DNA from: Xanthocytophaga flava
Lineage (GTDB): Bacteria > Bacteroidota > Bacteroidia > Cytophagales > 172606-1
NCBI GenBank assembly: GCA_030068525.1
Contig: JASJOS010000016.1
Location: 124,001 to 188,000 of the forward strand
DNA: 64,000 nucleotides
Direction: 5' to 3'
In this document: positions 9,443-17,582 of the stretch, in pieces
Numbering within the stretch: position 1 is the stretch's first letter
Layout: the number at the start of each line of letters is the position of its first letter
Translations under genes and position numbers: made by a program
The notes under the pieces: model-generated
What the model was told of the DNA's origin: nothing
What the model saw: only the letters and a program-made list of their open reading frames with translations
The model's database searches: none

Positions 9443-10443
9443 AACATTTTTATGCTTATGAGGCTGTCGATAGCAAACCCTATATCAGATATCGGGAAGG
9501 GGAAACCAAATTGGGTGAACAAATCGTAATTTCAAAAGCTGGCATTGCCAACAATTGCCAGTTTGTGCTACTAGGTATCAAAGAGGACATTGGTGTGAAA
9601 GCGAATCTGGGAGTTGGAGGAGCCAATACTGTATGGGACAGTTTCCTGTCTGCCTTTCTGAATATTCAAAGTACAGATTTATTTACCGGAAAAGAAGTGC
9701 AATTGCTTGGATATTTTGATTTCACAGAGCCCGTACATTCCTCAGATCCATATATATATCGTAAGCAAGTAGAAGACATCGATAGTGAGGTTGAGGCTCT
9801 GGTTATGAATATTGTGAAGCAGAACAAGATCCCGATTGTTATAGGAGGAAGCCATGCCAATGCCTATCCTATTATAAAAGGTGTTTATATGGGACTTCAG
9901 CACCTATATCCACTCTCTCATTCTTCTATAAATTGTATCAATCTGGATGCTCATGCTGATTTTCGGCAAAAAGAAGGTCGTCATAGTGGCAACGGTTTCC
10001 GGTATGCTTATGAAGAGAAGTTCTTAAAGAAATATGCTATTGTAGGCTTGCATGAAAATTACAATCCCCAAACTATTATCACAGAAATAAAGCAAAATGC
10101 AGATATATGGTTTTGCTTCTGGGAAGATATATTTCTGCGGGAAAAGTTATCTTTCAAGGATACCGTATACTCGGCTATAGAATTTACCAACGATACTCTG
10201 GCAGGGATAGAATTGGATCTGGATTGTATTGAAGATGTATTGTCAAGTGCCATGACTCCTTCTGGTATTTCGGCTACACTCGCCCGGTGGTATCTATATA
10301 CAACAGCCTTACAGTGTACGGTGGCCTATCTGCATATTTGTGAAGGAGCTACTCAGTTGACAGATGGCCGGAAAGATCCCACCACTGGAAAATTAATTAG
10401 TTATCTGGTTTCGGATTTTGTGAAAGGGTTTCTGGAAAAATAA
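9439..10443 (+). CDS. hutG: Formimidoylglutamase HutG (ureohydrolase family)
   Basis: A 334-residue arginase/agmatinase-fold hydrolase predicted to cut N-formimidoyl-glutamate into glutamate and formamide, closing the pathway. All six binuclear-metal ligands can be placed: His139 in GGSHAN, Asp170/His172/Asp174 in DAHADF, and Asp260/Asp262 in ELDLDC. Some surrounding residues differ from the standard arginase motifs (GGSHAN instead of GGGHE-type), as is usual for the Bacteroidota branch. The start at 9439 overlaps the hutI stop as ATGA; an in-frame ATG six bases upstream is an alternative. The pathway therefore ends without a formiminotransferase (folate-linked) step in this operon. Confidence 0.9.
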   Translation: MKHFYAYEAVDSKPYIRYREGETKLGEQIVISKAGIANNCQFVLLGIKEDIGVKANLGVGGANTVWDSFLSAFLNIQSTDLFTGKEVQLLGYFDFTEPVHSSDPYIYRKQVEDIDSEVEALVMNIVKQNKIPIVIGGSHANAYPIIKGVYMGLQHLYPLSHSSINCINLDAHADFRQKEGRHSGNGFRYAYEEKFLKKYAIVGLHENYNPQTIITEIKQNADIWFCFWEDIFLREKLSFKDTVYSAIEFTNDTLAGIELDLDCIEDVLSSAMTPSGISATLARWYLYTTALQCTVAYLHICEGATQLTDGRKDPTTGKLISYLVSDFVKGFLEK

Positions 10444-10477
10444 TACTCCTCACAAAGGATCTCTTTATGAGGAGTAT
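10443..10477 (+). terminator. Stem-loop after hut operon
   Basis: A perfect 10-bp stem ATACTCCTCA / TGAGGAGTAT with a 15-nt loop begins in the hutG stop codon. No uridine run follows, so it is either a weak intrinsic terminator or a 3'-end stabilising hairpin. Confidence 0.5.
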
Positions 10478-10514
10478 AGTAAAAGTGTCTAAGTGAAGGT
10501 GATTGCAATTGTGA

Positions 10515-11078
10515 TTATTGAATCTTCACAGGGAAGACAACTTCTACATCTGTTTCCCCTTTTGTAATAGCATCCCCTGCTGCTTTTTCACCTGGTTTAT
10601 GTTTTAAGGTAATTTTTAATGTGCCTTTAGATGCTGTAGTAGTTGCAATGGTAGATTTTAGACCTAATGGCAAGTTATTACTATCTACGTCTGTAGTTGT
10701 TACAGTCAACTGTGCTCCTGTAGCCTGATAATAAAACTGGTGAGCAATTGCTTCCTCTTCAATCTCGGCTGTTACATTATATCCTTCTGCTGTAGAAGAA
10801 AGCGTTTCATTTAGAATAGTCAATGCGCCTGTATAGCTTGTGTTGGCTTCAAGCACCAGGGTATCCGGCGTGATAGTACCACTTCCATCACCTTCAGGGT
10901 CTTTAAATGAAATACTTACAGGAGTCGAACTTCCTGATTTAGTTAGTGACAACGTAACTGTTGTAATTAACTCCTGTTCTAAAGGTTCCGGATCATCTTC
11001 TTTGGAACAACTGCTGAACACTGCCAATGAAGCGATACTCGTCCATAGTAGCATGGTTTTGAATGTGTGGTTTGTCAT
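10515..11078 (-). CDS. Small secreted lipoprotein paired with TonB receptor
   Basis: A 187-residue predicted lipoprotein. The N-terminus from Met at 11078 is a signal peptide ending in a lipobox-like AVFSSC, followed by an acidic stretch SKEDDPEPLEQE, as in surface-exposed Bacteroidota lipoproteins. The rest looks like a beta-sandwich rich in Thr and Ser, with an EGDGSG turn. No enzyme motif is seen. An upstream in-frame Met at 11120 would place the TTGCAA dyad inside the coding region, so 11078 is preferred. It follows the TonB receptor gene by 139 bp on the same strand but has its own copy of the operator, so it is likely co-regulated and may serve as a surface partner in uptake of the same ligand. 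Confidence 0.7.
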   Translation of the reverse strand: MTNHTFKTMLLWTSIASLAVFSSCSKEDDPEPLEQELITTVTLSLTKSGSSTPVSISFKDPEGDGSGTITPDTLVLEANTSYTGALTILNETLSSTAEGYNVTAEIEEEAIAHQFYYQATGAQLTVTTTDVDSNNLPLGLKSTIATTTASKGTLKITLKHKPGEKAAGDAITKGETDVEVVFPVKIQ

Positions 11079-11103
11079 AGCAATCTGGATTAATGTGGAA
11101 CTA

Positions 11104-11120
11104 TTGCAATTGTGTTGCAA
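11104..11120 (-). promoter_or_regulatory. Dyad operator TTGCAA-N5-TTGCAA upstream of lipoprotein gene
   Basis: Two TTGCAA palindromic half-sites separated by exactly five bases lie 26 bp upstream of the lipoprotein start. The identical arrangement occurs upstream of the TonB receptor gene at 13656-13672. A further single TTGCAA lies near 11153. Conservation of both half-site and spacing at two co-oriented genes supports a shared repressor site; a Fur/Zur-family metal regulator is the inference. Confidence 0.65.
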
Positions 11121-11217
11121 ATGTAAGGAAAGTTTTTGTTTGTGCTACATTGTTGCAATAAAATTCTAAAGAATAATTGTCTCACTACTCCAAATTTCAC
11201 CGAGCGGGGAAGACTAA

Positions 11218-13593
11218 TTAGAAACTGAATTTTAACCGTATGATTATATTTCGACCAATTTCATCTGAGAAGTAGCGAAAGCGGTTCAAATAGTCCCTAT
11301 ACCGGACATTGGCCAAATTATGACCAGATACCCCAATATCAGCTACATACTTCCCAACAGGCCATGCAAAGCCCATATCTGCACTCAGTAGCATATAGCC
11401 TACTGGAGGAGGAGCAAAGTCTCCTACATAAATAGTCCGGGTAGCTCCTCCTTCAGTAGTGGTTGTCGTGTAAGTAGGAGGGACGCGTCTTTGTTTAGAT
11501 ACATTCAGAACACTAATAGCTACATATACATTGGTAAGCTTCTTCCACTTTGTTTTCTCATAGCGGATAGTGTTTTCAATCCGATCTGTTGGTATCCAAG
11601 GCAAATACTCATCGGTAGTTCTGTTCAGTGCCCGTACCATAGCGAGTTTGCCTTGCCAGGACAGGTAAGGCAGAAACTGATATTTCAGAGTAGCATCCAG
11701 GCCTTTAAAGAGTGCATTGGTCTGGGTATAGGTATAAGCTGGAAATGCTCCACGGATGGTTACAATCGGTACAGAATCCGGTTTAAGATAAATATAGCCT
11801 GGCATATAATTGGAATATACACCAATATCTGCACTGAGTTTATCTGTAGGTTTCCAGTTAAGACTAACTGTAGTATGATACGACTGCTCAATCGAAAGCG
11901 CTGAGTCACCTTTTTCATAGGCTGCCGCTCCATGATGCACACCTGCACTATACAGTTCTGCAGCAGTAGGTGGTCTCCAGGCAGAAGAGAAGTTCAGATT
12001 AATACTAAGATTTTGATGGGGTTGATAGGTCGTACCTAATGTACCTGAAAAACTTGTATACGTATAACCAGGAGATATTACACTTTGACTACCTTGCTTT
12101 CTGCGATACACATCAAGATGCCGGTAATCATAACGAATACCTGCTTCTGCCTGCCATTGATTTTTAGCCCATTTCTCGATGATAAATCCACCTATACCCT
12201 GATTGTTAAAGTTAGGGATCAGGTATACGTTTCCACCTACATTGTTACCCTGATAGACAGTAGATACACCTATTGTTCCCGTTGTATTGGGTAGTATAGG
12301 TTTGTGTTCCCACAGCAACTCATAGGTATACGTGTACAAACGGAAGCGGATATTGGTGCTACGTACAGAAGGAGCATCGTATTCCTGGCGGAAATTATAC
12401 TGATACCCGAATAATAAACTGAATTTACCCAAGGCTGGACTGATGTAAAATGCATTGACTTTAGCCAGATTGTGAGAGATGTCCTGATAAGGCCTGCCTA
12501 TGCTATAGGAGAATTTGGATGAAACCAGTGGACGGTCTGCGTTAATGGCATTTTCCAGATCCGTTTGGTTGCCGATATGTGATCCGGTGAATATGCCTAT
12601 CTTGGTAGAGAAGTGGCTGAAAAATACATCGAAGCCATACTTAGCGGTTTTATACCCTGTTGCTGCAGAAATGTTTGCTTCTTCAAATTGGGAATTGGTA
12701 AGATAATAGTCTGGAGTACGTGAAGTACCTGCCTTTTTATACGTTCCCTGTACACGCCATCCTAAGCCATTTATTTTTTTTAATCCACCTTCCATCAAAC
12801 CTGATACTGTCCCTTGACGGTTATTACTAAATGCGTGAAGGTTTATTTCTCCTGAAATCTTATTGGTTTGTGGCAGAGGATCTGGTTCTACCAGAATCAC
12901 TCCCCCTATAGCATCAGCCCCATATCTGACACTGGAGGCTCCTTTGATAATTGTAATTCGTTTGGCTACAAACGGATCTATCTCAGGTGCATGTTCGCTA
13001 CCCCATTGTTGACCTTCTTGCCTGATACCGTTATTGAGAATCAGTACCCGGTTGCTATGCAGACCATGGATAACAGGTTTGGAAATACTGGGACCTGTTT
13101 GAATAGAATTCAGACCTGGCAGTGTCTTGACCATTTCACCCAGCGCTATGCCTTGTATACGTTCCAGATCCTTACCTTGTAACGATTGTTGTGGTAGTAA
13201 AGTCGCATTTTCCTGATGAGTGCCTTGTACCACAACGGTTTCCAGTGTTTCTTCCATCTCGTTCAGATGAAAGTTAAGATTACCTTGCGACTTGGTTATC
13301 TGAATATAGGTAGAATCTGTGTGGTGACCTACATATTGGCAAATAACTGTATAGGTACCTGGACAAACATGATCAATATAATAGCGCCCTTTCTCATCTG
13401 TAGTAGTCCCTTGCTTTAGCTCAACAATAAATACAACCGCCCCTGGAAAAGGTTGTTGTTGGGAATGTACTACTGTGCCACTAACCGATAACTGACAGTT
13501 CTCCTGAGCTTGCAGGCTGTTACCGAATATTCCTCCAATGAATAGTAGTAAGCTGTAGAGGGCTATTCTTTGAAGTATCTTGTACGTATTCAT
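11218..13593 (-). CDS. TonB-dependent outer-membrane receptor
   Basis: A 791-residue TonB-dependent transporter that imports a ligand across the outer membrane using the proton motive force via TonB-ExbBD. A signal peptide ends near residue 29. Residues about 32-110 are a carboxypeptidase-regulatory-like domain typical of Bacteroidota receptors. The plug (about 125-235) contains HGLHSNRVLILNNGIRQE, the His-containing EHAPEIDPF and YGADAIGGVILV. The remainder is a 22-strand-type barrel ending in the aromatic IIIRLKFSF. It is not a SusC type: it lacks SusC length and a SusD partner. The plug signature, operator dyad and adjacent lipoprotein suggest metal (zinc or copper) or metallophore import, but this is inference. 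Confidence 0.92.
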   Translation of the reverse strand: MNTYKILQRIALYSLLLFIGGIFGNSLQAQENCQLSVSGTVVHSQQQPFPGAVVFIVELKQGTTTDEKGRYYIDHVCPGTYTVICQYVGHHTDSTYIQITKSQGNLNFHLNEMEETLETVVVQGTHQENATLLPQQSLQGKDLERIQGIALGEMVKTLPGLNSIQTGPSISKPVIHGLHSNRVLILNNGIRQEGQQWGSEHAPEIDPFVAKRITIIKGASSVRYGADAIGGVILVEPDPLPQTNKISGEINLHAFSNNRQGTVSGLMEGGLKKINGLGWRVQGTYKKAGTSRTPDYYLTNSQFEEANISAATGYKTAKYGFDVFFSHFSTKIGIFTGSHIGNQTDLENAINADRPLVSSKFSYSIGRPYQDISHNLAKVNAFYISPALGKFSLLFGYQYNFRQEYDAPSVRSTNIRFRLYTYTYELLWEHKPILPNTTGTIGVSTVYQGNNVGGNVYLIPNFNNQGIGGFIIEKWAKNQWQAEAGIRYDYRHLDVYRRKQGSQSVISPGYTYTSFSGTLGTTYQPHQNLSINLNFSSAWRPPTAAELYSAGVHHGAAAYEKGDSALSIEQSYHTTVSLNWKPTDKLSADIGVYSNYMPGYIYLKPDSVPIVTIRGAFPAYTYTQTNALFKGLDATLKYQFLPYLSWQGKLAMVRALNRTTDEYLPWIPTDRIENTIRYEKTKWKKLTNVYVAISVLNVSKQRRVPPTYTTTTTEGGATRTIYVGDFAPPPVGYMLLSADMGFAWPVGKYVADIGVSGHNLANVRYRDYLNRFRYFSDEIGRNIIIRLKFSF

Positions 13594-13655
13594 TACCTAT
13601 TGAAAATGCTATGCTTGATGGTCTGCTTCTGAATAATATACAAATATACTAGTTT

Positions 13656-13672
13656 TTGCAACATGATTGCAA
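13656..13672 (-). promoter_or_regulatory. Dyad operator TTGCAA-N5-TTGCAA upstream of TonB receptor gene
   Basis: A TTGCAA / N5 / TTGCAA dyad flanked by T-rich bases lies 63 bp upstream of the receptor start codon, in a normal position for a repressor site overlapping the promoter. It matches the site at 11104-11120 in half-site sequence and in the five-base spacing, while the spacer bases differ. Confidence 0.65.
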
Positions 13673-13812
13673 TTTTACTTTTGAATGAAAAGAAATTATC
13701 TGAATACCTACTCAGAGTATAGCTGGTTGGGTGGAGTATATATAGTATAGCGTAGATAGGAAAAAGGTAGGTAAGCGAGCCTCAAAGATTAAATATGGTT
13801 TTCAAAAACGAT

Positions 13813-14076
13813 GGGGTAAGCTGGGGAATGATGGGGTAGCATACGGGGATGGGTTAACTGCCTGATACAGAAGCGGGGTAAGAGGGGGTGCATTTTTGGC
13901 CGGAAACTCTCCCGGAACAGACGGGAATAGTGGGGGTATGTATATACTATATATAGTATTTTTTATATTATTCTTTATATACGTATATATGGGAATTCTA
14001 CCCCGCTTACCCCCGCCTCAGTATCAGGCAGTTAATATTACCCCAAAATCTACCCCGAACTTACCCAGCTTACCCC
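13813..14076. repeat. 264-bp imperfect inverted repeat with G-tracts
   Basis: The outer arms are a perfect 13-bp match, GGGGTAAGCTGGG at 13813 against its complement at 14064-14076. Inside, TTAACTGCCTGATAC at 13854-13868 has its exact 15-bp complement at 14021-14035, and GCGGGGTAAG at 13873 pairs with 14006-14016 with one bulge. Between the matched blocks the arms diverge but keep the G-tracts in register. The left arm has four G4 runs starting at 13813, 13823, 13833 and 13845; the right arm has the matching C-runs. The centre is AT-rich with short palindromes. There is no convincing gene inside. It could fold as one long hairpin or as G-quadruplexes; a non-autonomous mobile repeat is the other possibility. 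Confidence 0.8.
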
Positions 14077-14280
14077 AAAAGTAGAAGAGTGACATTTTAT
14101 CAATGGAAAGATAAAATCGACATTGCAGCTAGCAGAATTACAAATTTAAGGGGATGAAAGTTTTCAGAATCATGGATGTAAAGGATATACACAGATGTCA
14201 AAGATTTTCTTTCCCCCATTTCACGTTAGAATCAACTTGAGTATTTGACCTGAACTCCGATCATTTTTTCGTTTGCGCAT

Positions 14281-14500
14281 AACTCACTACAAACAATTTT
14301 TTGAGTGGAATTCACTGCAACATTTTGTTTGCGGTGAAATAAACGCATCCGAATTTTTGCGGTGTATTCCTCGCAAAGACGTTTGTGATTGGAATACACC
14401 GCAAACTCTCTTCAAGGTGGGTTATATCTAAAGTTCACCACAAAGTTGTCAATGCGTGGAATACACCGCAAAAAAGTTTTTGCATAGAATTAACTGCAAG
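14281..14500. repeat. Cluster of degenerate GGAATaCACCGCAAA motifs
   Basis: About eight copies of a 14-16-bp motif with consensus GGAATACACCGCAAA occur in 220 bp. Forward-type copies lie at 14281-14294, 14307-14320, 14391-14406, 14430-14445, 14458-14472 and 14485-14500; reverse-complement copies lie at 14327-14342 and 14354-14370. Steps between copies are about 20-39 bp, several near 27-29. Three copies are exact over 13 or more bases and the others carry two to five changes. The reverse copy at 14356-14370 and the forward copy at 14391-14405 form a perfect 15-bp stem with a 20-nt loop. No ORF covers the block. Confidence 0.7.
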
Positions 14501-14628
14501 ATTTTTTTCGACCTAAGAAAAGCTCAAGCATAGTTTATACATTACATTCAGGAGCATAAAATGATGACTAATACTTGGCTTATCCTTCCTAGCCTTTCCA
14601 TAAAATGATTCCAACTATTGCAAAAAGC

Positions 14629-14665
14629 AAAAAGGCCTTTCCTATAAATCAGGGAAGGCCTTTTT
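14629..14665. terminator. Bidirectional intrinsic terminator downstream of ctpA-like gene
   Basis: A GC-rich stem AAAAAGGCCTT / AAGGCCTTTTT, extended inward by four pairs including one G-T wobble, closes a 7-nt loop. A-tract and T-tract flank it, so it can work on both strands. It lies 21 bp past the stop of the minus-strand protease gene. Confidence 0.85.
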
Positions 14666-14685
14666 ACTAGAAGAATGAGATATAA

Positions 14686-16350
14686 TTATTTGCTACTTGC
14701 CAATTTGCCTTGTTCCAGTGCCGCTGCTTTAGGGAAAGACTGTAGTGCTTTCTGGAATACAGGATCTTGTTCCAGGGTAATCTGATAATATTCATTATTT
14801 AAACCATCTTTCTCTGAACGTCTCCATACTGTACGTGCTATCAGTGCTTTTAACTGATTGGATAAGAATGCTTTGGAGCGCTGAAAGTCTTTATCGTTAT
14901 AGGTAATGTTGGCTTGGTTGGCCATCTTGATTACATCCTGTAACATGGCATCTGTGATGGTAACTTTTTTACGAAAGTCAGCAAAACTCATTTTGTCAAG
15001 TTCTTTACGATGATCTGTGGCATAGTTAAGTGCATATTCCCGAACAATATTGCTGTTATACAACTCTGCAAGGTATTTGGTATTGTAGTTGGTATCCAGA
15101 CTTACAAATACATCAGGCATGATTCCACCTCCACCATATACTGTACGACCTTTAGCTGTTTTGTACGTTTTAGATGTATTAAATTTAATACTATCTGCAT
15201 TAAAGAACTCTCCATGTTCATAGCGTTTTTCTATATCACGATCATAGTCATCTGTACCATCATGCGTATATTCTTTTTGAATGCTACGGCCACTAGGAGT
15301 ATAGTATCTGGAGATCGTAAGGCGTAACTCAGAACCATCTTCAAGAGGGATTGGAGCCTGTACGAGTCCCTTTCCAAACGAACGACGTCCTACTACCAAT
15401 GCTCTGTCATTATCCTGCAAGGCACCTGCTACAATTTCCGAAGCAGAAGCACTTCCTTCGTCCAGTAACACAATGATAGGACCTTTTTCGAAGATACCTG
15501 GCTGAGAGGCATTTACTTTCTGATCATAGCGTGATTCTTTGCCATCTGTATAGACGATTAACTTGTTTCCTGCCAGTAGTTCATCAACCATATTGGTAGC
15601 TCTATCCATATAGCCACCAGGATTGCCACGCAGATCCAGAACGAGTTGTTGCATTCCCTGCTTTTTCAGATTTCCAAGAGCTTTCTTGAATTCATCATAG
15701 GTATTGGCTGCAAAGCGGCTAACTTTGATATAACCCGTAGCATTGTCAACCATATGTGATGACTCAATAGAGAATTGAGGTATTTTATCTCTGGTAATAT
15801 TGAAATAGACTACCTCTTTTACACCTTTTCTGACAATGCCGATTTTAACTTTTGAGCCTCTGGGACCTCTCAAAGAAGTAAACACAAGATTGTTATCCAA
15901 ACTCTTACCTGTAAGCTTTACACCATTGGCTTCAACAATTTTATCACCAGCCCGAATGCCCGCTGATTCTGACGGACCACCCGCAAGAGGGGCAATCACA
16001 GAGACAGTGTCCCGAAATATATTAAATTCAACTCCGATTCCATCAAAGTCACTTTCCAGTTGTGCACGAGCCATCTGAATGTCACTGGCGGGTATATAGG
16101 CTGTGTGAGGATCTAGTTTTTCCAGCATCTTCTCAATGGAGTAATCTACCAGCTTTTCAATGTTGACAGTATCCACATAATCCCGGTCAATTAGCGAAAG
16201 TATCTCCCGATATTTCTGATAACTTTTGGCCACATTACCATTGTTACTGTTTCCTCCGACTTTTGCTCCCAGAAAAATCCCTCCAGCCAGAGTTACGGCC
16301 AGCAAAATAGGTAAACGCACATAAAAGCTGGAATTTCGTATTGTACTCAT
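14686..16350 (-). CDS. S41-family C-terminal processing peptidase (CtpA/Prc-like)
   Basis: A 554-residue periplasmic serine protease of family S41 that degrades or trims proteins from the C-terminus. An N-terminal signal anchor (about 12-29) is followed by a PDZ domain (about 95-180, with DGIGVEF and SAGIRAGDKIVEANG) and the peptidase core. The Ser-Lys dyad is predicted as Ser302 in GSASASEIVAGAL and Lys327 in RRSFGKGLVQ; the 25-residue spacing equals that of E. coli Prc. LDLRGNPGG, which precedes the active site, is also present. The C-terminal helical extension (about 400-554) is usual for Bacteroidota forms. Monocistronic, with a strong terminator; the divergent neighbour is 431 bp away. 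Confidence 0.93.
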   Translation of the reverse strand: MSTIRNSSFYVRLPILLAVTLAGGIFLGAKVGGNSNNGNVAKSYQKYREILSLIDRDYVDTVNIEKLVDYSIEKMLEKLDPHTAYIPASDIQMARAQLESDFDGIGVEFNIFRDTVSVIAPLAGGPSESAGIRAGDKIVEANGVKLTGKSLDNNLVFTSLRGPRGSKVKIGIVRKGVKEVVYFNITRDKIPQFSIESSHMVDNATGYIKVSRFAANTYDEFKKALGNLKKQGMQQLVLDLRGNPGGYMDRATNMVDELLAGNKLIVYTDGKESRYDQKVNASQPGIFEKGPIIVLLDEGSASASEIVAGALQDNDRALVVGRRSFGKGLVQAPIPLEDGSELRLTISRYYTPSGRSIQKEYTHDGTDDYDRDIEKRYEHGEFFNADSIKFNTSKTYKTAKGRTVYGGGGIMPDVFVSLDTNYNTKYLAELYNSNIVREYALNYATDHRKELDKMSFADFRKKVTITDAMLQDVIKMANQANITYNDKDFQRSKAFLSNQLKALIARTVWRRSEKDGLNNEYYQITLEQDPVFQKALQSFPKAAALEQGKLASSK

Positions 16351-16781
16351 GTGTTTAAATAATTAAAATTAATACTTACTATCTCTACCATCTGTTAGGT
16401 AAGCAGTTTATATACAGAGTATAGTTTATGCTATTTCCATTTTGCCCCTTCATTGTAAGTGAGGCTTTTTCATTTAATACATTCTCCAAAGAAGAATGAT
16501 TCAGACTGTAATGGCAAACTTAAGGTTAAATTTTTTAAGCTAGAATGTATCTATAAAAATAAAGAAAAAAGTGCAATGATAGTGGAGAAATTTGATAGAC
16601 GGGATTCGCACGTTTTTTGCTGGCAATAAAAACACATAAGCTGCGTTTTTTCTCAATTAAACAATAAAGATATACATACAATGATTTTTATCATTGGTAG
16701 TCTTTTCTGTATATTGTTTTTTTGCAGGCTAAACCACTTCATTAAAAGATTTTTCTACCTTTGTAAGAAAGACAAGTACTT
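16351..16781. other. 431-bp divergent intergenic region
   Basis: This spacer separates the protease gene and the divergent hemerythrin gene. Apart from the TACCTTTG promoter element at its right end, it is AT-rich with no repeat, RNA gene or short ORF that can be supported. Confidence 0.5.
16756..16763 (+). promoter_or_regulatory. Bacteroidota -7 promoter element (hemerythrin gene)
   Basis: TACCTTTG matches the Bacteroidota sigma-A -7 consensus TAnnTTTG exactly and lies 18 bp before the ATG at 16782, giving a very short leader. No clear -33 TTG is seen at the usual spacing. Confidence 0.6.
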
Positions 16782-17528
16782 ATGGAACATACCATTCTTC
16801 GCCGTAAAATTACTGAACTTGTAGATGATAACTATGTGTATGCACATGTATTGTATTATTTTGGTATTCGGTTTTATGAATATGCAGATGATACACTGGA
16901 ACAAGTTTGTCGGCGTCGGGGATTGAATGTGTCTCAGGTAGTGCATAGTTTGGAATATGCTTTACAGCAGAAGAATACCAAATCTCTTACCCTGGAAAAT
17001 CTTCCGGTTGATTTGATTATAGAGTTTCTGCGTCATACCCATGCTGTTTTTGTAAAGCAAACATTGCCTTATATGGCTCATCTTGTAGAGACGCTACGAT
17101 ACGAATCAGATCCATGTATAAAAGACCTTCAGCTTTTGTTCCCTCTTTTTGTTGAAGACTTTATTCTACATATTCACGAAGAAGAAGATACCCTCTTTAA
17201 CTATGTTGCGTTACTTCAAAAGGCTCAACAACGTAAAGTATCTCTGGGAAAAGTGTTCTTTGAACTGGGAAGCAAGTCTGTTCAGCATTTTGCGGATGAT
17301 CATGAAACACATGACGATGAAATGGTTGGTATACGTGAGATCACTAATAACTATACATTACGTCCAGGAAGCAGTCAGCATCTGAAGGTTGTTTTTGCAG
17401 AGTTGAAATCCTTTGAGACAGAACTGCACACACATGCCCGTATAGAAAACGAAATTCTGTTTCCAAAGGTGCTTGAACTGGAAAAAGAGGTACGAGAGGT
17501 GGTAAAGCAGATTGCGATTTTAAATTAA
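16782..17528 (+). CDS. Hemerythrin-domain protein, ScdA/RIC-like
   Basis: A 248-residue protein related to the di-iron iron-sulfur-cluster repair proteins (YtfE/ScdA/RIC). Residues about 10-60 resemble the ScdA N-terminal domain (VDDNYVYAHVLYYFGIRFYEYADDTL), but the usual Cys-Cys pair of that domain is absent. A hemerythrin-like four-helix bundle follows, with candidate di-iron ligands His85/His87, His130/His132 with the EEED run, His174/His177 and His216 with Glu222. It probably binds a non-heme di-iron centre and acts in oxidative or nitrosative stress. That would fit with an NO synthase elsewhere in the window, though the genes are 15 kb apart. Likely monocistronic or read into ruvX. Confidence 0.8.
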   Translation: MEHTILRRKITELVDDNYVYAHVLYYFGIRFYEYADDTLEQVCRRRGLNVSQVVHSLEYALQQKNTKSLTLENLPVDLIIEFLRHTHAVFVKQTLPYMAHLVETLRYESDPCIKDLQLLFPLFVEDFILHIHEEEDTLFNYVALLQKAQQRKVSLGKVFFELGSKSVQHFADDHETHDDEMVGIREITNNYTLRPGSSQHLKVVFAELKSFETELHTHARIENEILFPKVLELEKEVREVVKQIAILN

Positions 17529-17540
17529 AAAAAGACATAC

Positions 17541-17571
17541 ATAAGATTCCAGTATATAGTTGGAATCTTAT
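17541..17571. repeat. 11-bp stem-loop between hemerythrin gene and ruvX
   Basis: ATAAGATTCCA and its exact complement flank a 9-nt loop. It starts 13 bp after the hemerythrin stop and ends 12 bp before the ruvX ATG. There is no U-tract on the plus strand, so a terminator call is weak; it could modulate ruvX translation. Confidence 0.5.
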
Positions 17572-17582
17572 TGACATACTAT

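Noticed and set aside
13896-14084. 62-codon plus-strand ORF inside the G-tract inverted repeat
   Set aside because: Its composition follows the repeat (poly-Pro/Leu from C-tracts and a hydrophobic run from the AT core), and it has no homologue I recognise.
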